Part shown: piece after piece, positions 42,351-51,637 of the stretch | Numbering within the stretch: position 1 is the first letter of the stretch | How the letters are laid out: each line of letters begins with the position of its first letter | Position numbers and translations under genes: made by a program | Notes under the pieces: generated by a model | Told to the model about the DNA's origin: nothing | The model's database searches: none | Seen by the model: the letters and a program-made list of their open reading frames with translations, nothing else | Assembly (NCBI RefSeq): GCF_900167405.1 | Contig: NZ_FUWO01000003.1 | Location: 99,317-163,316 of the forward strand | Reading direction: 5' to 3' | Origin: Globicatella sulfidifaciens DSM 15739 | GTDB lineage: Bacteria; Bacillota; Bacilli; Lactobacillales; Aerococcaceae | Length of the DNA: 64,000 nucleotides

Positions 42351-42405
42351 GGGGGTAGGCAGACGAAACGAAAATCAATTGATTTTCTAATTCTGGCCAA
42401 CTCCC
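42351..42405 (+). repeat. single module B hairpin
   Basis: GGGGGTAGGCAGACGAAACG to CTGGCCAACTCCC, folding through GAAAATCA-AT-TGATTTTC. It fills most of the gap between zinT and pepF and may double as a terminator. Confidence 0.75.
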
Positions 42406-42501
42406 GTTTTTAATCGTTAACTAAGAAAATTAATTCTAAAAAATGTTTTTTCTTTCAAAAAAATGTATAATAGAACTAAACTTTTTTGAAGGAGTGATCG
42501 T

Positions 42502-44250
42502 ATGAACGGCCAATGGTCATTAAAAGAATTATATTTAGGCTATGATACACCTGATTACCAATCAGATTATACAAAACTTGAGGAAACACTCAACCAATTG
42601 TCTAATATGGAATTAACAGATAATTTAGCGACAATTAAAAAGGTCATTGATTTATTAGAGATTCAATCTGATTTAACACGTAAACTTTATGCCTTTTCAA
42701 GTTTACAATTATCAACTAATACGACCCATGAACCAAGTTTAACAGCTATCGCAAAGTTAAGAAAATTACTTTCAAACCATGCCAAAACCAATGCGCGTAT
42801 CGATAGGTTTTTAGGTAATATTAAAACGGATATTACTCAAGACGAAAAATTGGCACAGTATCAATTTTTATTTGCAGAACTAAAACAACAAGCTACTCAT
42901 TTATTATCAGATGAAGTTGAAGAAGTGATTGCGACCATGAATTTGAGTGCCGGTCAGTCTTGGAGTCAATTACAAAGCTTTTTAACCTCAACGGTTGAAA
43001 CAGAATTTAATGGTGAAAGTTTGACCTTGAGTGATATTCGTAATTTAGCTTATGCAGAAGATTCAGCGACACGTAAAGCGGCTTATGAAGCGGAATTAGC
43101 GATGTATGAAACGATTAAAGAACCCGTTGCTTTTGCACTCAATAACATTAAGTCCCAAGTCAATGATATTTCTCGTTTAAGAGGTTATGAGAGTGCATTA
43201 GAGGTGACCTTGGAACAATCACGTATGTCAAAAGCGACCTTGGATGCTTTAATTGCAGCTATAAAAGATGCTTTACCGTCATTCCAAAAATATTTTAAAC
43301 ATAAAGCCGGTTTATTAGGTTATTCAAATGGTTTACCATTTTATGAACTATTTGCTCCGATTGGGGAATCAGTGGCTAAGAATTTTACGGTTGATGAAAT
43401 GAAAGAGTATTTAGTTGAGCATTTTAATAAATTTGCACCTGACTTGGCTGAATTGACGACTGAAGTTTTTGATAAAGAATATGTTGATTTATTCCCACGC
43501 AAAGGAAAAGTAGGTGGCGCATTTTGTTCAAATTTAACGCCAATTAAACAATCACGTATTTTAATGAACTTTGACGGTAATTTACGTAATGTGGTCACGA
43601 TGGCCCATGAATTAGGTCATGCTTATCATGGATCAATTATTCAGGAACATTTACCATTAAATCGTTCTTATACGATGCCAGTAGCAGAAACGGCTTCTAC
43701 TTTTAATGAAAACATCATTATGAACACCGTTATAGCTGAAGCTGATGATAAGGAAAAAATTGGTTTGTTGGAATCATTAATTAGTGATGTAGCCCAAATT
43801 GTCGTTGATATTTTATCACGTTATATCTTTGAGACGACTGTTTTTGAAAAACGTCATGATTCATTTTTATTCTCAAAAGATTTAGAAGCGATTATGTTGG
43901 AAGCTCAAGACCAATCTTATGGTGAAGGTTTAGATTCTGAATTCCGTCATCCATTTATGTGGCTATGTAAAGGACATTATTATTCAACCGGTTTAAGTTA
44001 TTATAATTTCCCATATGCTTTCGGGGGATTATTTGCGAAAGGTCTTTATGTGCAATATCAAAATGAACCAACTGGATTTGTTGAGAAGTATCGTGAGATG
44101 CTTTATGCTACAACCGTTGGGACTGTTGAAGAGACCGCAGCTAAAATGGGCATCGATGTTACAACCAAAGATTTCTGGACATCAGCTTTAAAAGAATATG
44201 AAAACATGATTGAAGAGTTTATTCAATTAACAAGGGATATCAATGATTAG
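42502..44250 (+). CDS. pepF: oligoendopeptidase F (M3B family)
   Basis: Cytoplasmic zinc metallopeptidase that degrades oligopeptides, 582 residues. The zinc motif HELGH is at 369-373 in VTMAHELGHAYHG, with the downstream glutamate in MPVAETASTFNE. The C-terminal FWTSALKEYENMIEEF is typical of the family. TATAAT lies at 42466-42471 and GAAGGAG precedes ATG 42502. The stop overlaps the following acetyltransferase gene by 8 bases. Confidence 0.95.
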   Translation: MNGQWSLKELYLGYDTPDYQSDYTKLEETLNQLSNMELTDNLATIKKVIDLLEIQSDLTRKLYAFSSLQLSTNTTHEPSLTAIAKLRKLLSNHAKTNARIDRFLGNIKTDITQDEKLAQYQFLFAELKQQATHLLSDEVEEVIATMNLSAGQSWSQLQSFLTSTVETEFNGESLTLSDIRNLAYAEDSATRKAAYEAELAMYETIKEPVAFALNNIKSQVNDISRLRGYESALEVTLEQSRMSKATLDALIAAIKDALPSFQKYFKHKAGLLGYSNGLPFYELFAPIGESVAKNFTVDEMKEYLVEHFNKFAPDLAELTTEVFDKEYVDLFPRKGKVGGAFCSNLTPIKQSRILMNFDGNLRNVVTMAHELGHAYHGSIIQEHLPLNRSYTMPVAETASTFNENIIMNTVIAEADDKEKIGLLESLISDVAQIVVDILSRYIFETTVFEKRHDSFLFSKDLEAIMLEAQDQSYGEGLDSEFRHPFMWLCKGHYYSTGLSYYNFPYAFGGLFAKGLYVQYQNEPTGFVEKYREMLYATTVGTVEETAAKMGIDVTTKDFWTSALKEYENMIEEFIQLTRDIND

Positions 44251-44749
44251 AAAATGTGAAGTTAAAGACTTACCCAATCTAAGAGAAATTGCGATAGAAA
44301 CCTACAGGGATACCTTTTATCAAAATACTTCTGATGAAAATCTGGCACTTTATTTTAAAGAAGCATATAATTTAGACACTTTAAAACAAGAAATCGAAAA
44401 TCCTTTATCAGAAGTATATCTATTAGAATCAGATGGTGAGATTGTTGCTTATTTAAAACTTAATATTGAAGCTGCTCAAACGGAGCCGATGGGGGAAGAA
44501 ACGTTAGAAGTTCAAAGAATCTATGTTTTAAAGGAACATAAACGCAATGGCTACGGTAAACAATTAATGCAATTAGCTGAAACCAGAGCCCGTGCTTTAG
44601 GTAAAAAGAGCATTTGGTTGGGCGTTTGGGAACATAATGAAGCGGCTAAAGTTTTTTATCAAAACCATGGCTTTGAACATGTAGGGGAACATCGCTTTTT
44701 GGCTGGTAATCAAGTTGATATTGATTGGATTATGCTCAAACACATTTAG
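44243..44749 (+). CDS. GNAT family N-acetyltransferase
   Basis: 168 residues with the acetyl-CoA-binding motif RIYVLKEHKRNGYGKQLMQLAE (R/QxxGxG/A variant NGYGKQ) and the later LGVWEHNEAAKVFYQNHGFEHVG. The N-terminal MIRKCEVKDLPNLREIAIETYRDTF is common in the RimI/YhhY-like group. It is translationally coupled to pepF (8-base overlap). Substrate unknown; an amine of a peptide, polyamine or small molecule is possible. Confidence 0.92.
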   Translation: MIRKCEVKDLPNLREIAIETYRDTFYQNTSDENLALYFKEAYNLDTLKQEIENPLSEVYLLESDGEIVAYLKLNIEAAQTEPMGEETLEVQRIYVLKEHKRNGYGKQLMQLAETRARALGKKSIWLGVWEHNEAAKVFYQNHGFEHVGEHRFLAGNQVDIDWIMLKHI

Positions 44750-45020
44750 TGATGATGTTTTTATAGAATACAAATAGTGAAAAAGAAGAAAATCATATCT
44801 TGTTTAATGATAAATAAGATCGGGCAGAAATATTTTAAACTGTCCCTAAGAGTAATATTACTTTTTAGTTACTACTGAATAGGGGAGGTTTCATTGTTTC
44901 TGTTCGGTCTCTTTTTGATTAATAGTAGAGAGGATAAAGTTTGTGAGATTTGCAAAGTCAATTGAACAAGCACATAAAGACAAAGTAAATTTTCTGCTTT
45001 ATGTCTACACTCAACTGTTA
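44750..45020. other. gap without recognisable gene
   Basis: Nothing coding is supported. The stretch leads into a module B repeat at 45021. No clear terminator was found after the acetyltransferase gene. Confidence 0.4.
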
Positions 45021-45074
45021 CGGGGTGGGCAGACGAAGCAAAAACAATCATTTTTCTACTGCTTGCCACACCCC
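45021..45074 (+). repeat. single module B hairpin
   Basis: CGGGGTGGGCAGACGAAGCA to CTGCTTGCCACACCCC, with a short A/T-rich loop. The arms pair over more than 15 positions. The rest of the gap to 45261 has no recognised feature. Confidence 0.75.
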
Positions 45075-45261
45075 AATGTCAGTGCGAAGTTTTAGATAAG
45101 TCACTCTTTTAAATTTCTGACTAAATTATCGGTCATCCTTAATCATTTGTAAAAAACCTTGATTTACTATTTCTTTAAGTAGTGGTATCAAGTAATCTGC
45201 TTTTGAATATAACAGACTTATTAAACTGTACTAATTTAATAAAAATAATTAATGAAAAGGC

Positions 45262-45289
45262 TTGAAGCGATTTCGTTATGTGATATAAT
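45262..45289 (+). promoter_or_regulatory. promoter of pflA
   Basis: TTGAAG at 45262-45267, 16-base spacer, TATAAT at 45284-45289 with an upstream TG (extended -10). Confidence 0.65.
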
Positions 45290-45348
45290 TTAATTATAGA
45301 AGACTATTACATTTATTAATAACAGCTTAGGACAAGGAGGATTTTATA

Positions 45349-46143
45349 ATGACAGAAACAGTAACTCCTGTCGTTGGACATGTTCATTCTACTGAAAGCT
45401 TTGGTTCAGTGGACGGTCCAGGAATTAGATTTATAAGTTTTATGCAAGGATGTCGGATGCGTTGTGAGTTTTGCCATAACCCAGATACTTGGAATACCCG
45501 AGGAGGGAAAGAGTATACTCCACAACAATTATTTGATGAAGCAATTCAATACCAAGCTTTCTGGGGAGAAAAAGGTGGCGTGACAGTCAGTGGTGGTGAA
45601 CCATTACTACAGATTGATTTTCTAATTGAATATTTCAAGCTATGTAAAGCGAATGGTGTTAATACAACATTGGATTCTTGTGGGGCTCCTTTTACACGTA
45701 AAGAGCCATTCTTTAGTCGTTTCCAAGAATTAATGAAGTATACTGATTTAATTTTATTAGATATTAAACATATCGATCCTGAAGGACACCGAAAATTAAC
45801 GGGACATCCTAATGACAATATTTTAGATTTAGCTCGTTATTTAAGTGAAATTAATCAACCCGTTTGGGTTCGTCATGTTCTAGTACCAGAAAGAACGGAC
45901 TATGATGAGTATTTAGAGCGATTAGGTGCTTTTGTAGCAACTTTAGATAATGTGTTAAAATTTGAAGTATTGCCTTATCACAAATTAGGGGTATATAAAT
46001 ATAAAGCTTTAGGTATTAAATATCGTTTAGAAGGGATCGAACCGCCTACAGCTGATCGTGTTGAAAATGCTAAACGTATTTTAAATACCGAAAGCTACCA
46101 AGGATATTTAAATTATAAACCTAAAGAATTTGCCGGTTATTAA
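45349..46143 (+). CDS. pflA: pyruvate formate-lyase activating enzyme
   Basis: Radical SAM glycyl-radical activase, 264 residues. The 4Fe-4S cluster motif CRMRCEFC is at residues 35-42 (C35, C39, C42) in FMQGCRMRCEFCHNPDTW, and the SAM-binding GGEP is in TVSGGEPLLQ. It activates pyruvate formate-lyase for anaerobic formate production. pflB is not in the window. The C-terminal extension YLNYKPKEFAGY is somewhat longer than in many PflA proteins. It abuts the unusual start of the EIIA domain gene, suggesting a rearrangement at that junction. RBS AAGGAGG precedes ATG 45349. Confidence 0.95.
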   Translation: MTETVTPVVGHVHSTESFGSVDGPGIRFISFMQGCRMRCEFCHNPDTWNTRGGKEYTPQQLFDEAIQYQAFWGEKGGVTVSGGEPLLQIDFLIEYFKLCKANGVNTTLDSCGAPFTRKEPFFSRFQELMKYTDLILLDIKHIDPEGHRKLTGHPNDNILDLARYLSEINQPVWVRHVLVPERTDYDEYLERLGAFVATLDNVLKFEVLPYHKLGVYKYKALGIKYRLEGIEPPTADRVENAKRILNTESYQGYLNYKPKEFAGY

Positions 46144-46591
46144 AATAAAAACTCTTTGTTATCGGATTGATATTGCGAAAGTAAACGATCCAGTATTTGG
46201 TGGAAAAATCATGGGTGAAGGATTTGCCGTTCAACCAACAAATGGCAATGTCGTATCTCCAGTTGATGCAGAAGTTGTGATGATTATGGATTCAAAACAT
46301 GCGGTTGGTTTAAAAACAGCTGATGGCTTAGAATTATTAATTCACATGGGTATTGAAACCGTTCAATTAAATGGGGGAGGATTTGAATTATTTGTTCAAG
46401 AAGGCGACCAATTAAAAGCTGGTGACGCTGTTGCCCAAATGGATTTAGATTATATTTTAAATGAAGGCAAACAAACCGATGTCATCGTTGCCTTAACCAA
46501 TACCCCAGATATGGTGAACCGTACGATTATTGAAGATGAAAAATCAGTAGAAGCAGGTTCATCTATCGGTCAAGTTGACATCAAAGCTTAG
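46130..46591 (+). CDS. PTS EIIA-Glc domain protein with abnormal N-terminus
   Basis: From IDIAKVNDPVFGGKIMGEGFA onward this is a clear glucose-type EIIA domain. The phosphorylated-site histidine is in LLIHMGIETVQLNG and the helper histidine in SKHAVGLKT. Normally about 20 residues ending APVxGxL precede IDI, and they are missing. The only in-frame start that includes the whole domain is TTG 46130, inside pflA, without a ribosome binding site. The next is ATG 46210, which would cut into the fold. Either it is translated by coupling with pflA, or it is a 5'-truncated gene. The stop is followed by a terminator at 46669. Confidence 0.7.
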   Translation: MPVIKIKTLCYRIDIAKVNDPVFGGKIMGEGFAVQPTNGNVVSPVDAEVVMIMDSKHAVGLKTADGLELLIHMGIETVQLNGGGFELFVQEGDQLKAGDAVAQMDLDYILNEGKQTDVIVALTNTPDMVNRTIIEDEKSVEAGSSIGQVDIKA

Positions 46592-46668
46592 TTTAGATAT
46601 AAAGATTATCATAATTATGTGGGGTAGTCTTGTTAATATAAAAGTATAATTTAAGACAAAAGAGTGAA

Positions 46669-46698
46669 AACCACGAAGCATCCACTTCGTGGTTTTTT
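46669..46698 (+). terminator. terminator after the EIIA domain gene
   Basis: AACCACGAAG (46669-46678) pairs with CTTCGTGGTT (46685-46694), then TTTT. The remainder of the gap to 46925 shows no gene. Confidence 0.9.
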
Positions 46699-46925
46699 GA
46701 TTACTCGTAGTATTAATCAATTTTGAAAAATGTAGTTTCTGGTCATTGATTGGATTAAGCATATACTCATTTAGTTGTTAATATTGAATCATTTGAATTT
46801 ACGTAAAAAACACGAACATTCTAATTGAAAACAGGTTTATTATTAATAATTTGATTGAAGAACTTCAATAATATGGTTATATTATTATTTGTTGATTAAA
46901 CAAATATTTTTTATGAGGTGTAAGT

Positions 46926-48233
46926 GTGGAAGAGAAAACAATCGTATCCCCAGAAGATAAGCTATTATATGGTATTAATGATGTGCCACCGATGGGTGTG
47001 ACTATTTTATTAGCGTTACAACATATTTTAGCGGCCTTTGCCGGGATTATTGCTGTTCCTTTAGTTGTCTGTAGTGTATTAGGATTTGATGTTCAAACTA
47101 CTTCGATCATGGTTAGTGCTACCATTTTTGCATCAGGAATTACTACATTTATCCAATCAAAAGGGGTAGGTCCAGTTGGATCGAGAGTTTCAGGCATGAT
47201 GGGAACGGACTTTACTTTCGTGAATCCATCCATTAGTGTAGGAGCTAAATTCGGCATAGCCGGGATTGTTGCAGCAACCATTACAGGTTCTTTAGTTGAA
47301 ATTATTTTAAGTCGTTTTATTAAACCCTTAATGAAATTTTTCCCACCATTAATTACTGGGACAGTTGTTTCATTAATCGGGATTACGTTATTACCTGTTA
47401 GTATGGATTGGGCTGCTGGTGGTGTTGGCGCTGGTGATTATGGTTCAATAAAAAATATTGCGGTTGCTTTTGTGATTATGGTCTTTACTTTATTTTTAAA
47501 TCATTATGGTAAAGGGATGTGGAGTACAGCTTCTGTCTTTATTGGGATGGTATTTGGTTATATCGTTTGTATTCCTTTAGGAATGGTTGATTTAGATTCC
47601 GTAAAAGATGCTGCTTGGTTTGCGTTTCCAAATGTATTACGTTACGGTTTTAAATTTGATTTAGCTTCAACGTTATCATTTGTACCTGCCTATGTGGTAT
47701 CTTTAATTGGTACAGTGGGTATTACGATGGCGATTGGGGAAGCATCAGGTGAGAAATTACCAAGTGAACGTGCTGCTAGTGGTGTATTAGCTGATGGTGT
47801 TGGTTCAATGATTTCTGGCTTGTTCGGTGGTGGACCGAATACCGCTTTCTCGCAAAACGTTGGTTTAATTACATTAACTAAAGTGGCAAGTCGTCACGTG
47901 ATGGTGGTTGCCGGGATTATTTTAGCTATCTTAGGTGTTTTTCCTAAATTATCAGCATTAATCTCTGTTATGCCTCAACCAGTTTTAGGTGGTGTAGGGG
48001 TCATTATGTTCGGTTTAGTAGCTGCTCAAGGGATTAAAACTTTAGCGCAAATTAAATTAGGCGACCGAGAATTATTAATTATTTCCGTTGCATTTGCCTT
48101 AGGGATTGGCGTAACGGTTCGTCCTGAATTATTAGAAGGTTTACCGAATGCACTACAAATGTTATTATCTTCTGGTATTTCTACCGGTACGTTAGCAGCC
48201 TTAATCTTAAATGTTGTTTTAAAAGAAAAGTAA
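46926..48233 (+). CDS. NCS2 family purine permease (xanthine/uric acid type)
   Basis: Nucleobase:cation symporter-2, 435 residues with about 12-14 membrane segments. Signature regions are LALQHILAAFAG, SRVSGMMGTDFTFVNP, GEASGEKLPSERAASGVLADGVGSMISGLFGG and GPNTAFSQNVGLITLTKVASR. The last is the xanthine/urate-type variant of the NxGxxxxT motif. The start is GTG 46926 after a GAGGTG box. It is transcribed alone and ends at a strong hairpin. The exact purine cannot be fixed by eye. Confidence 0.92.
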   Translation: MEEKTIVSPEDKLLYGINDVPPMGVTILLALQHILAAFAGIIAVPLVVCSVLGFDVQTTSIMVSATIFASGITTFIQSKGVGPVGSRVSGMMGTDFTFVNPSISVGAKFGIAGIVAATITGSLVEIILSRFIKPLMKFFPPLITGTVVSLIGITLLPVSMDWAAGGVGAGDYGSIKNIAVAFVIMVFTLFLNHYGKGMWSTASVFIGMVFGYIVCIPLGMVDLDSVKDAAWFAFPNVLRYGFKFDLASTLSFVPAYVVSLIGTVGITMAIGEASGEKLPSERAASGVLADGVGSMISGLFGGGPNTAFSQNVGLITLTKVASRHVMVVAGIILAILGVFPKLSALISVMPQPVLGGVGVIMFGLVAAQGIKTLAQIKLGDRELLIISVAFALGIGVTVRPELLEGLPNALQMLLSSGISTGTLAALILNVVLKEK

Positions 48234-48252
48234 TTTAATAATATAAAAATAG

Positions 48253-48287
48253 GGAGTGGACAAGTTTTTCTTGTCCACTCCTTATTT
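48253..48287. terminator. strong hairpin terminator between convergent genes
   Basis: GGAGTGGACAAG (48253-48264) pairs perfectly with CTTGTCCACTCC (48270-48281), then TTATTT. The arms resemble module B arms of the repeat family, so it may be derived from one. Confidence 0.85.
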
Positions 48288-48364
48288 CATTAGGAAAGTT
48301 ATTGGATAAAATGTAGTTAATAAGCCGTTAGCTTTATTAAGAAAACGGTGTCACTTTTGAAAAG

Positions 48365-49066
48365 TTAATTGATATTTCGACGTTTCATTTCATTTAAAAT
48401 AAATTGTTTAGAATTTTCTAGATGTTCACCAATAATCAATTCAATTTGATCTTTATCACGATTTTTCATGCCACGATAGATTAACCAGTGTTCTTTTAAA
48501 GCTAAGTCTCGGCGATCAGACGAACGAATCGATAAGTCACGAAAATAAAGTAAATATTCAGATAATTTAGTAACGATTGATTTCAAACGAACCATTTTAC
48601 TTTTCTCCCAAATAAAATTGTTGAAATCAGAAAAATTTTGTAAAACTAAATCAATCTCATTGGCATCATTATATTTTTCACCCGTTAATAATAGTTGTTT
48701 TAACTCTTCGAAATCCTCATCCGTCATTTGATCATAAGCTTTAACGGTCGCAAGGGTATCTAAGGCTTTGCGAATATCATAAATTTCAAAGGCATCTTTA
48801 ATGGTAATTCCTTTAACAATCCGTCCTACTCGAGGAATATGTTCAACTAATTTTTCTTTTTCTAATTCTAATAGGGCATAGCGCACAGGGGTACGACTAA
48901 TATTTAATTTTTCAGCTAATTCCTTTTCATTAATGCGTTCACCCGCAGGGATTTCCCCAATAATAATGGTTTTACGTAATGCCTCATAAACGGAATCTTT
49001 CAAAGGAATATCTTGAGAAACTAAAATATTGGATTTGATAATATTAATTTGTTGTGGCGTAATCAA
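48365..49066 (-). CDS. GntR family regulator with FCD domain
   Basis: 233-residue transcription factor. The N-terminal winged helix is about 20-90 (SVYEALRKTIIIGEIPAGERINEKELAEKLNISRTPVRYALLELEKEKLVEHIP). A C-terminal helical FCD ligand domain (about 100-225) follows, with metal/ligand-type D, H and R residues. The start TTG 49066 has AGAGGTG six bases upstream, while ATG 49117 has no ribosome binding site. It is divergent from citG. In Enterococcus and related bacteria, FCD regulators of this kind (CitO) activate citrate genes with citrate as ligand. That identity is likely but not proven. Confidence 0.88.
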   Translation of the reverse strand: MITPQQINIIKSNILVSQDIPLKDSVYEALRKTIIIGEIPAGERINEKELAEKLNISRTPVRYALLELEKEKLVEHIPRVGRIVKGITIKDAFEIYDIRKALDTLATVKAYDQMTDEDFEELKQLLLTGEKYNDANEIDLVLQNFSDFNNFIWEKSKMVRLKSIVTKLSEYLLYFRDLSIRSSDRRDLALKEHWLIYRGMKNRDKDQIELIIGEHLENSKQFILNEMKRRNIN

Positions 49067-49270
49067 AACAATCACCTCTCTATTTAAATAAACATCTTCG
49101 TTTAAATAATATCTCAACTGTGTTTTTATTGTTTTTTAAGACAATCACAATTAAAATCGTTTATAATGAACATAAGATTAATTTTAATTAAGCGTTTTAA
49201 GGATTAACTCTTATTATTTTAACATAAATCATTATAAAAACATATAATTTAGGAAAGAGAGAGCAGATAA

Positions 49271-50140
49271 ATGAGCAATATTTGTGAGTTGATTGCGTCA
49301 CATGCTGAAAAAGCTTTGTTAGTAGAAGTGATGTTAACGCCCAAACCAGGGTTAGTTGATTGTATGAATAGTGGCGCGCATTCAGATATGAGTTATTTTA
49401 CTTTTATTGAAAGTACGAAAGCATTGACGCCATTTTTCAAGCAGTATGTACAATTGGGAGTGGAACATCAAGGCAATTTACAACAATTATTTATGAAAGC
49501 TCGCCAAATGGGTGTGAAAGCCGAGCAAGCGATGTTACAAGCTACTAAGGGGGTTAATACTCATAAGGGTGCTAATTACTCTTATGCAACGATTTTAACG
49601 GCTTTAGGGTATTATTTAACGCAACATCCCGAAAAAACAACCTTTAGTGCACAAGATACCGAAGCAATCCTATCGTTATCAGAACCAATGACCTATGATT
49701 TTTGGCAATCAGAACTAGCACAATTAAAAAATAAAACAGAGTCGATTACTAATGGGGAGCGTATTTATTTAGATTATGGTTTAACAGGGATTAAAGGCGA
49801 ATCGATGAATGGCTATCCTTTATTGAGAGAGACGGTTTTGCCTTTTACTAGAGAATTATTGAATTATACAAATAATTGGCAATATGTCTTATCCAAAGCG
49901 CTATTATTATTAATATCTCAAGCCGAAGATACTAATATCATTCATCGGGGAAATTATGAGATATGGTTGAATGTTAAAGCGAAGGCTGCATCTTTATTAA
50001 AAGAATTAAATGAGGATAATTTTCAATATTTAATTAGTCAATGGGACCAAGAATTGATTGAACAAAATTTGAGTCCGGGTGGTGCTGCTGATTTATTATC
50101 GATAGTCGTATTCTTTTTATATTTGGAAAAAATATTGTAA
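49271..50140 (+). CDS. citG: triphosphoribosyl-dephospho-CoA synthase (CitG family)
   Basis: 289 residues. It makes the prosthetic-group precursor 2'-(5''-triphosphoribosyl)-3'-dephospho-CoA for the acyl carrier subunit of citrate lyase. Motifs are LLVEVMLTPKPGLVDCMNSGAHSDMSYFTF, VNTHKGANYSYA, GLTGIKGESMNGYP, DTNIIHRGNYE and LSPGGAADLL. RBS GAAAGAGAGAG precedes ATG 49271. It starts 204 bases from the divergent GntR/FCD gene, leaving room for a shared operator. No citrate lyase subunit genes (citD, citE, citF) are present here. Confidence 0.93.
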   Translation: MSNICELIASHAEKALLVEVMLTPKPGLVDCMNSGAHSDMSYFTFIESTKALTPFFKQYVQLGVEHQGNLQQLFMKARQMGVKAEQAMLQATKGVNTHKGANYSYATILTALGYYLTQHPEKTTFSAQDTEAILSLSEPMTYDFWQSELAQLKNKTESITNGERIYLDYGLTGIKGESMNGYPLLRETVLPFTRELLNYTNNWQYVLSKALLLLISQAEDTNIIHRGNYEIWLNVKAKAASLLKELNEDNFQYLISQWDQELIEQNLSPGGAADLLSIVVFFLYLEKIL

Positions 50141-50170
50141 GATATAAAAAAAGAATGAGGAGGTACCAAG

Positions 50171-51436
50171 GTGAAGTTAAATAAATCGCTACTCAATAGG
50201 CGAGAATTTTTATTAATTATTACTTTATATACATTTGTATTTGCGCTATTTATTCCTGAAGAATTGAGCGTTTTACAGATGTATTATCAATTAATCATGT
50301 CCCAAACTAATTTATTAACAGATTTTATTGAAATAGCTGGTTTTAGAGCAACTTTCTTTAATGTGAGCCTTCATAGTCTCGTTATTTACTTGCTTTTACT
50401 GTGGAAGGGTCAGCGTTATCTAACTAGTTTTGAATTAGGTGTAATAGGATTATTTTTAGGACATGCTTTTTTTGGAACACACATCATTAATATACTGCCA
50501 ATTATTTTAGGGACGATGTTTTACTATTATAGTATGAATCATGAAAAAGAGTATCGCTTGGTAAGTATCCTAGCGACTGCTAATGCACCCTTGGTTAGTT
50601 CAATTTATTTGGATAGTGTATTTGGTCCTTATCGTTGGCTTTTAGCGATGGCGGTAGGATTTGTTATAGGAAGTATTTCAGTTAAAATTGCCAATCAATT
50701 TGTCCAATTCCATAAAGGATATACGCTATATAATTTTGGGTTTACCATGGGGGTCATCGCCATGTTTATTAGTTTTATATTCCCGTATTTCGATATGAAT
50801 GTGGAAATTAATTTGTTTCAAGATAATGAGTATGCGATCAATTATTTTGAGTTTTACTTTTGGGGTTGGCTAATCCTTTTAGCAATTATTGGGTTATACC
50901 GTCAAAAAGTTCAATTTAAAGATTTATGGTCTTTTATCAAAATAAAAGGAAATTTTTACCATAATCAATTTCGGTATTTTAGAACCTCTACCTTAACACT
51001 TAATATGTTAATTAATGGTATTGTCTTTTATATGTTACTTAAGTTGATCAATGTTTCTTTAAATGGGCCAATAATCGGTGCAATGTTAACGGTTATTTTA
51101 TTTGGTGCTGTTGGGAAAACAATATTAAATTCATTACCGATTAGTTTAGGGATTATCTTTTCAGTTTATATTTCCGGTAGTTCATTTAATAATACCTATA
51201 TTGTATTAGCGTTATTATTTAGTACGGGATTAGCACCAATTTCTGCTCGTTTTGGACCATTATGGGGCTTTATTGCCGGGGTACTACATTTCCACATGGT
51301 TGAAATTAGTGGTCAGCTTCATCTAGGGATGAATATTTATAATAATGGTTTTGCTAGTGGTTTTGTAGCAGCGATTGTCATTCCTATTATCGAATTGATT
51401 GGCGAGTGGAAAGACTCTATATTAAATCCATCGTAA
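50171..51436 (+). CDS. DUF1576 multi-spanning membrane protein
   Basis: 421 residues with about ten hydrophobic helices, matching what I know of DUF1576 (GYTLYNFGFTMGVIAMF, SARFGPLWGFIAGVLHFHMVE, GMNIYNNGFASGFVAAIV). The start is GTG 50171 after GAGGAGG. It follows citG by 30 bases and shares its transcript, which hints at uptake or export of a compound linked to citrate or a related acid. No function is established to my knowledge. A terminator follows at 51502. Confidence 0.85.
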   Translation: MKLNKSLLNRREFLLIITLYTFVFALFIPEELSVLQMYYQLIMSQTNLLTDFIEIAGFRATFFNVSLHSLVIYLLLLWKGQRYLTSFELGVIGLFLGHAFFGTHIINILPIILGTMFYYYSMNHEKEYRLVSILATANAPLVSSIYLDSVFGPYRWLLAMAVGFVIGSISVKIANQFVQFHKGYTLYNFGFTMGVIAMFISFIFPYFDMNVEINLFQDNEYAINYFEFYFWGWLILLAIIGLYRQKVQFKDLWSFIKIKGNFYHNQFRYFRTSTLTLNMLINGIVFYMLLKLINVSLNGPIIGAMLTVILFGAVGKTILNSLPISLGIIFSVYISGSSFNNTYIVLALLFSTGLAPISARFGPLWGFIAGVLHFHMVEISGQLHLGMNIYNNGFASGFVAAIVIPIIELIGEWKDSILNPS

Positions 51437-51501
51437 ATACGAGTTCGAGTATAGAACTATCAAGGAATACTTCTTTGGTTAAGAGTCAAGAATTTATGTG
51501 A

Positions 51502-51556
51502 AAACATGGCTTGAAGGAGACGAAAATGTCTTTTTCAAGCCATGTTTATTTTTTAT
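51502..51556. terminator. strong hairpin terminator between convergent genes
   Basis: AAACATGGCTTGAA (51502-51515) pairs with TTCAAGCCATGTTT (51534-51547), then ATTTTTTATT. Perfect 14-base stem ending the citG transcript. Confidence 0.9.
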
Positions 51557-51637
51557 TAGTGTGCAAAGGAGGGGGTTATTGTACGGCTCAAATCCGCTAC
51601 TTCTAATGTCTGTGAGATAAATAAGGACTATCAATAA

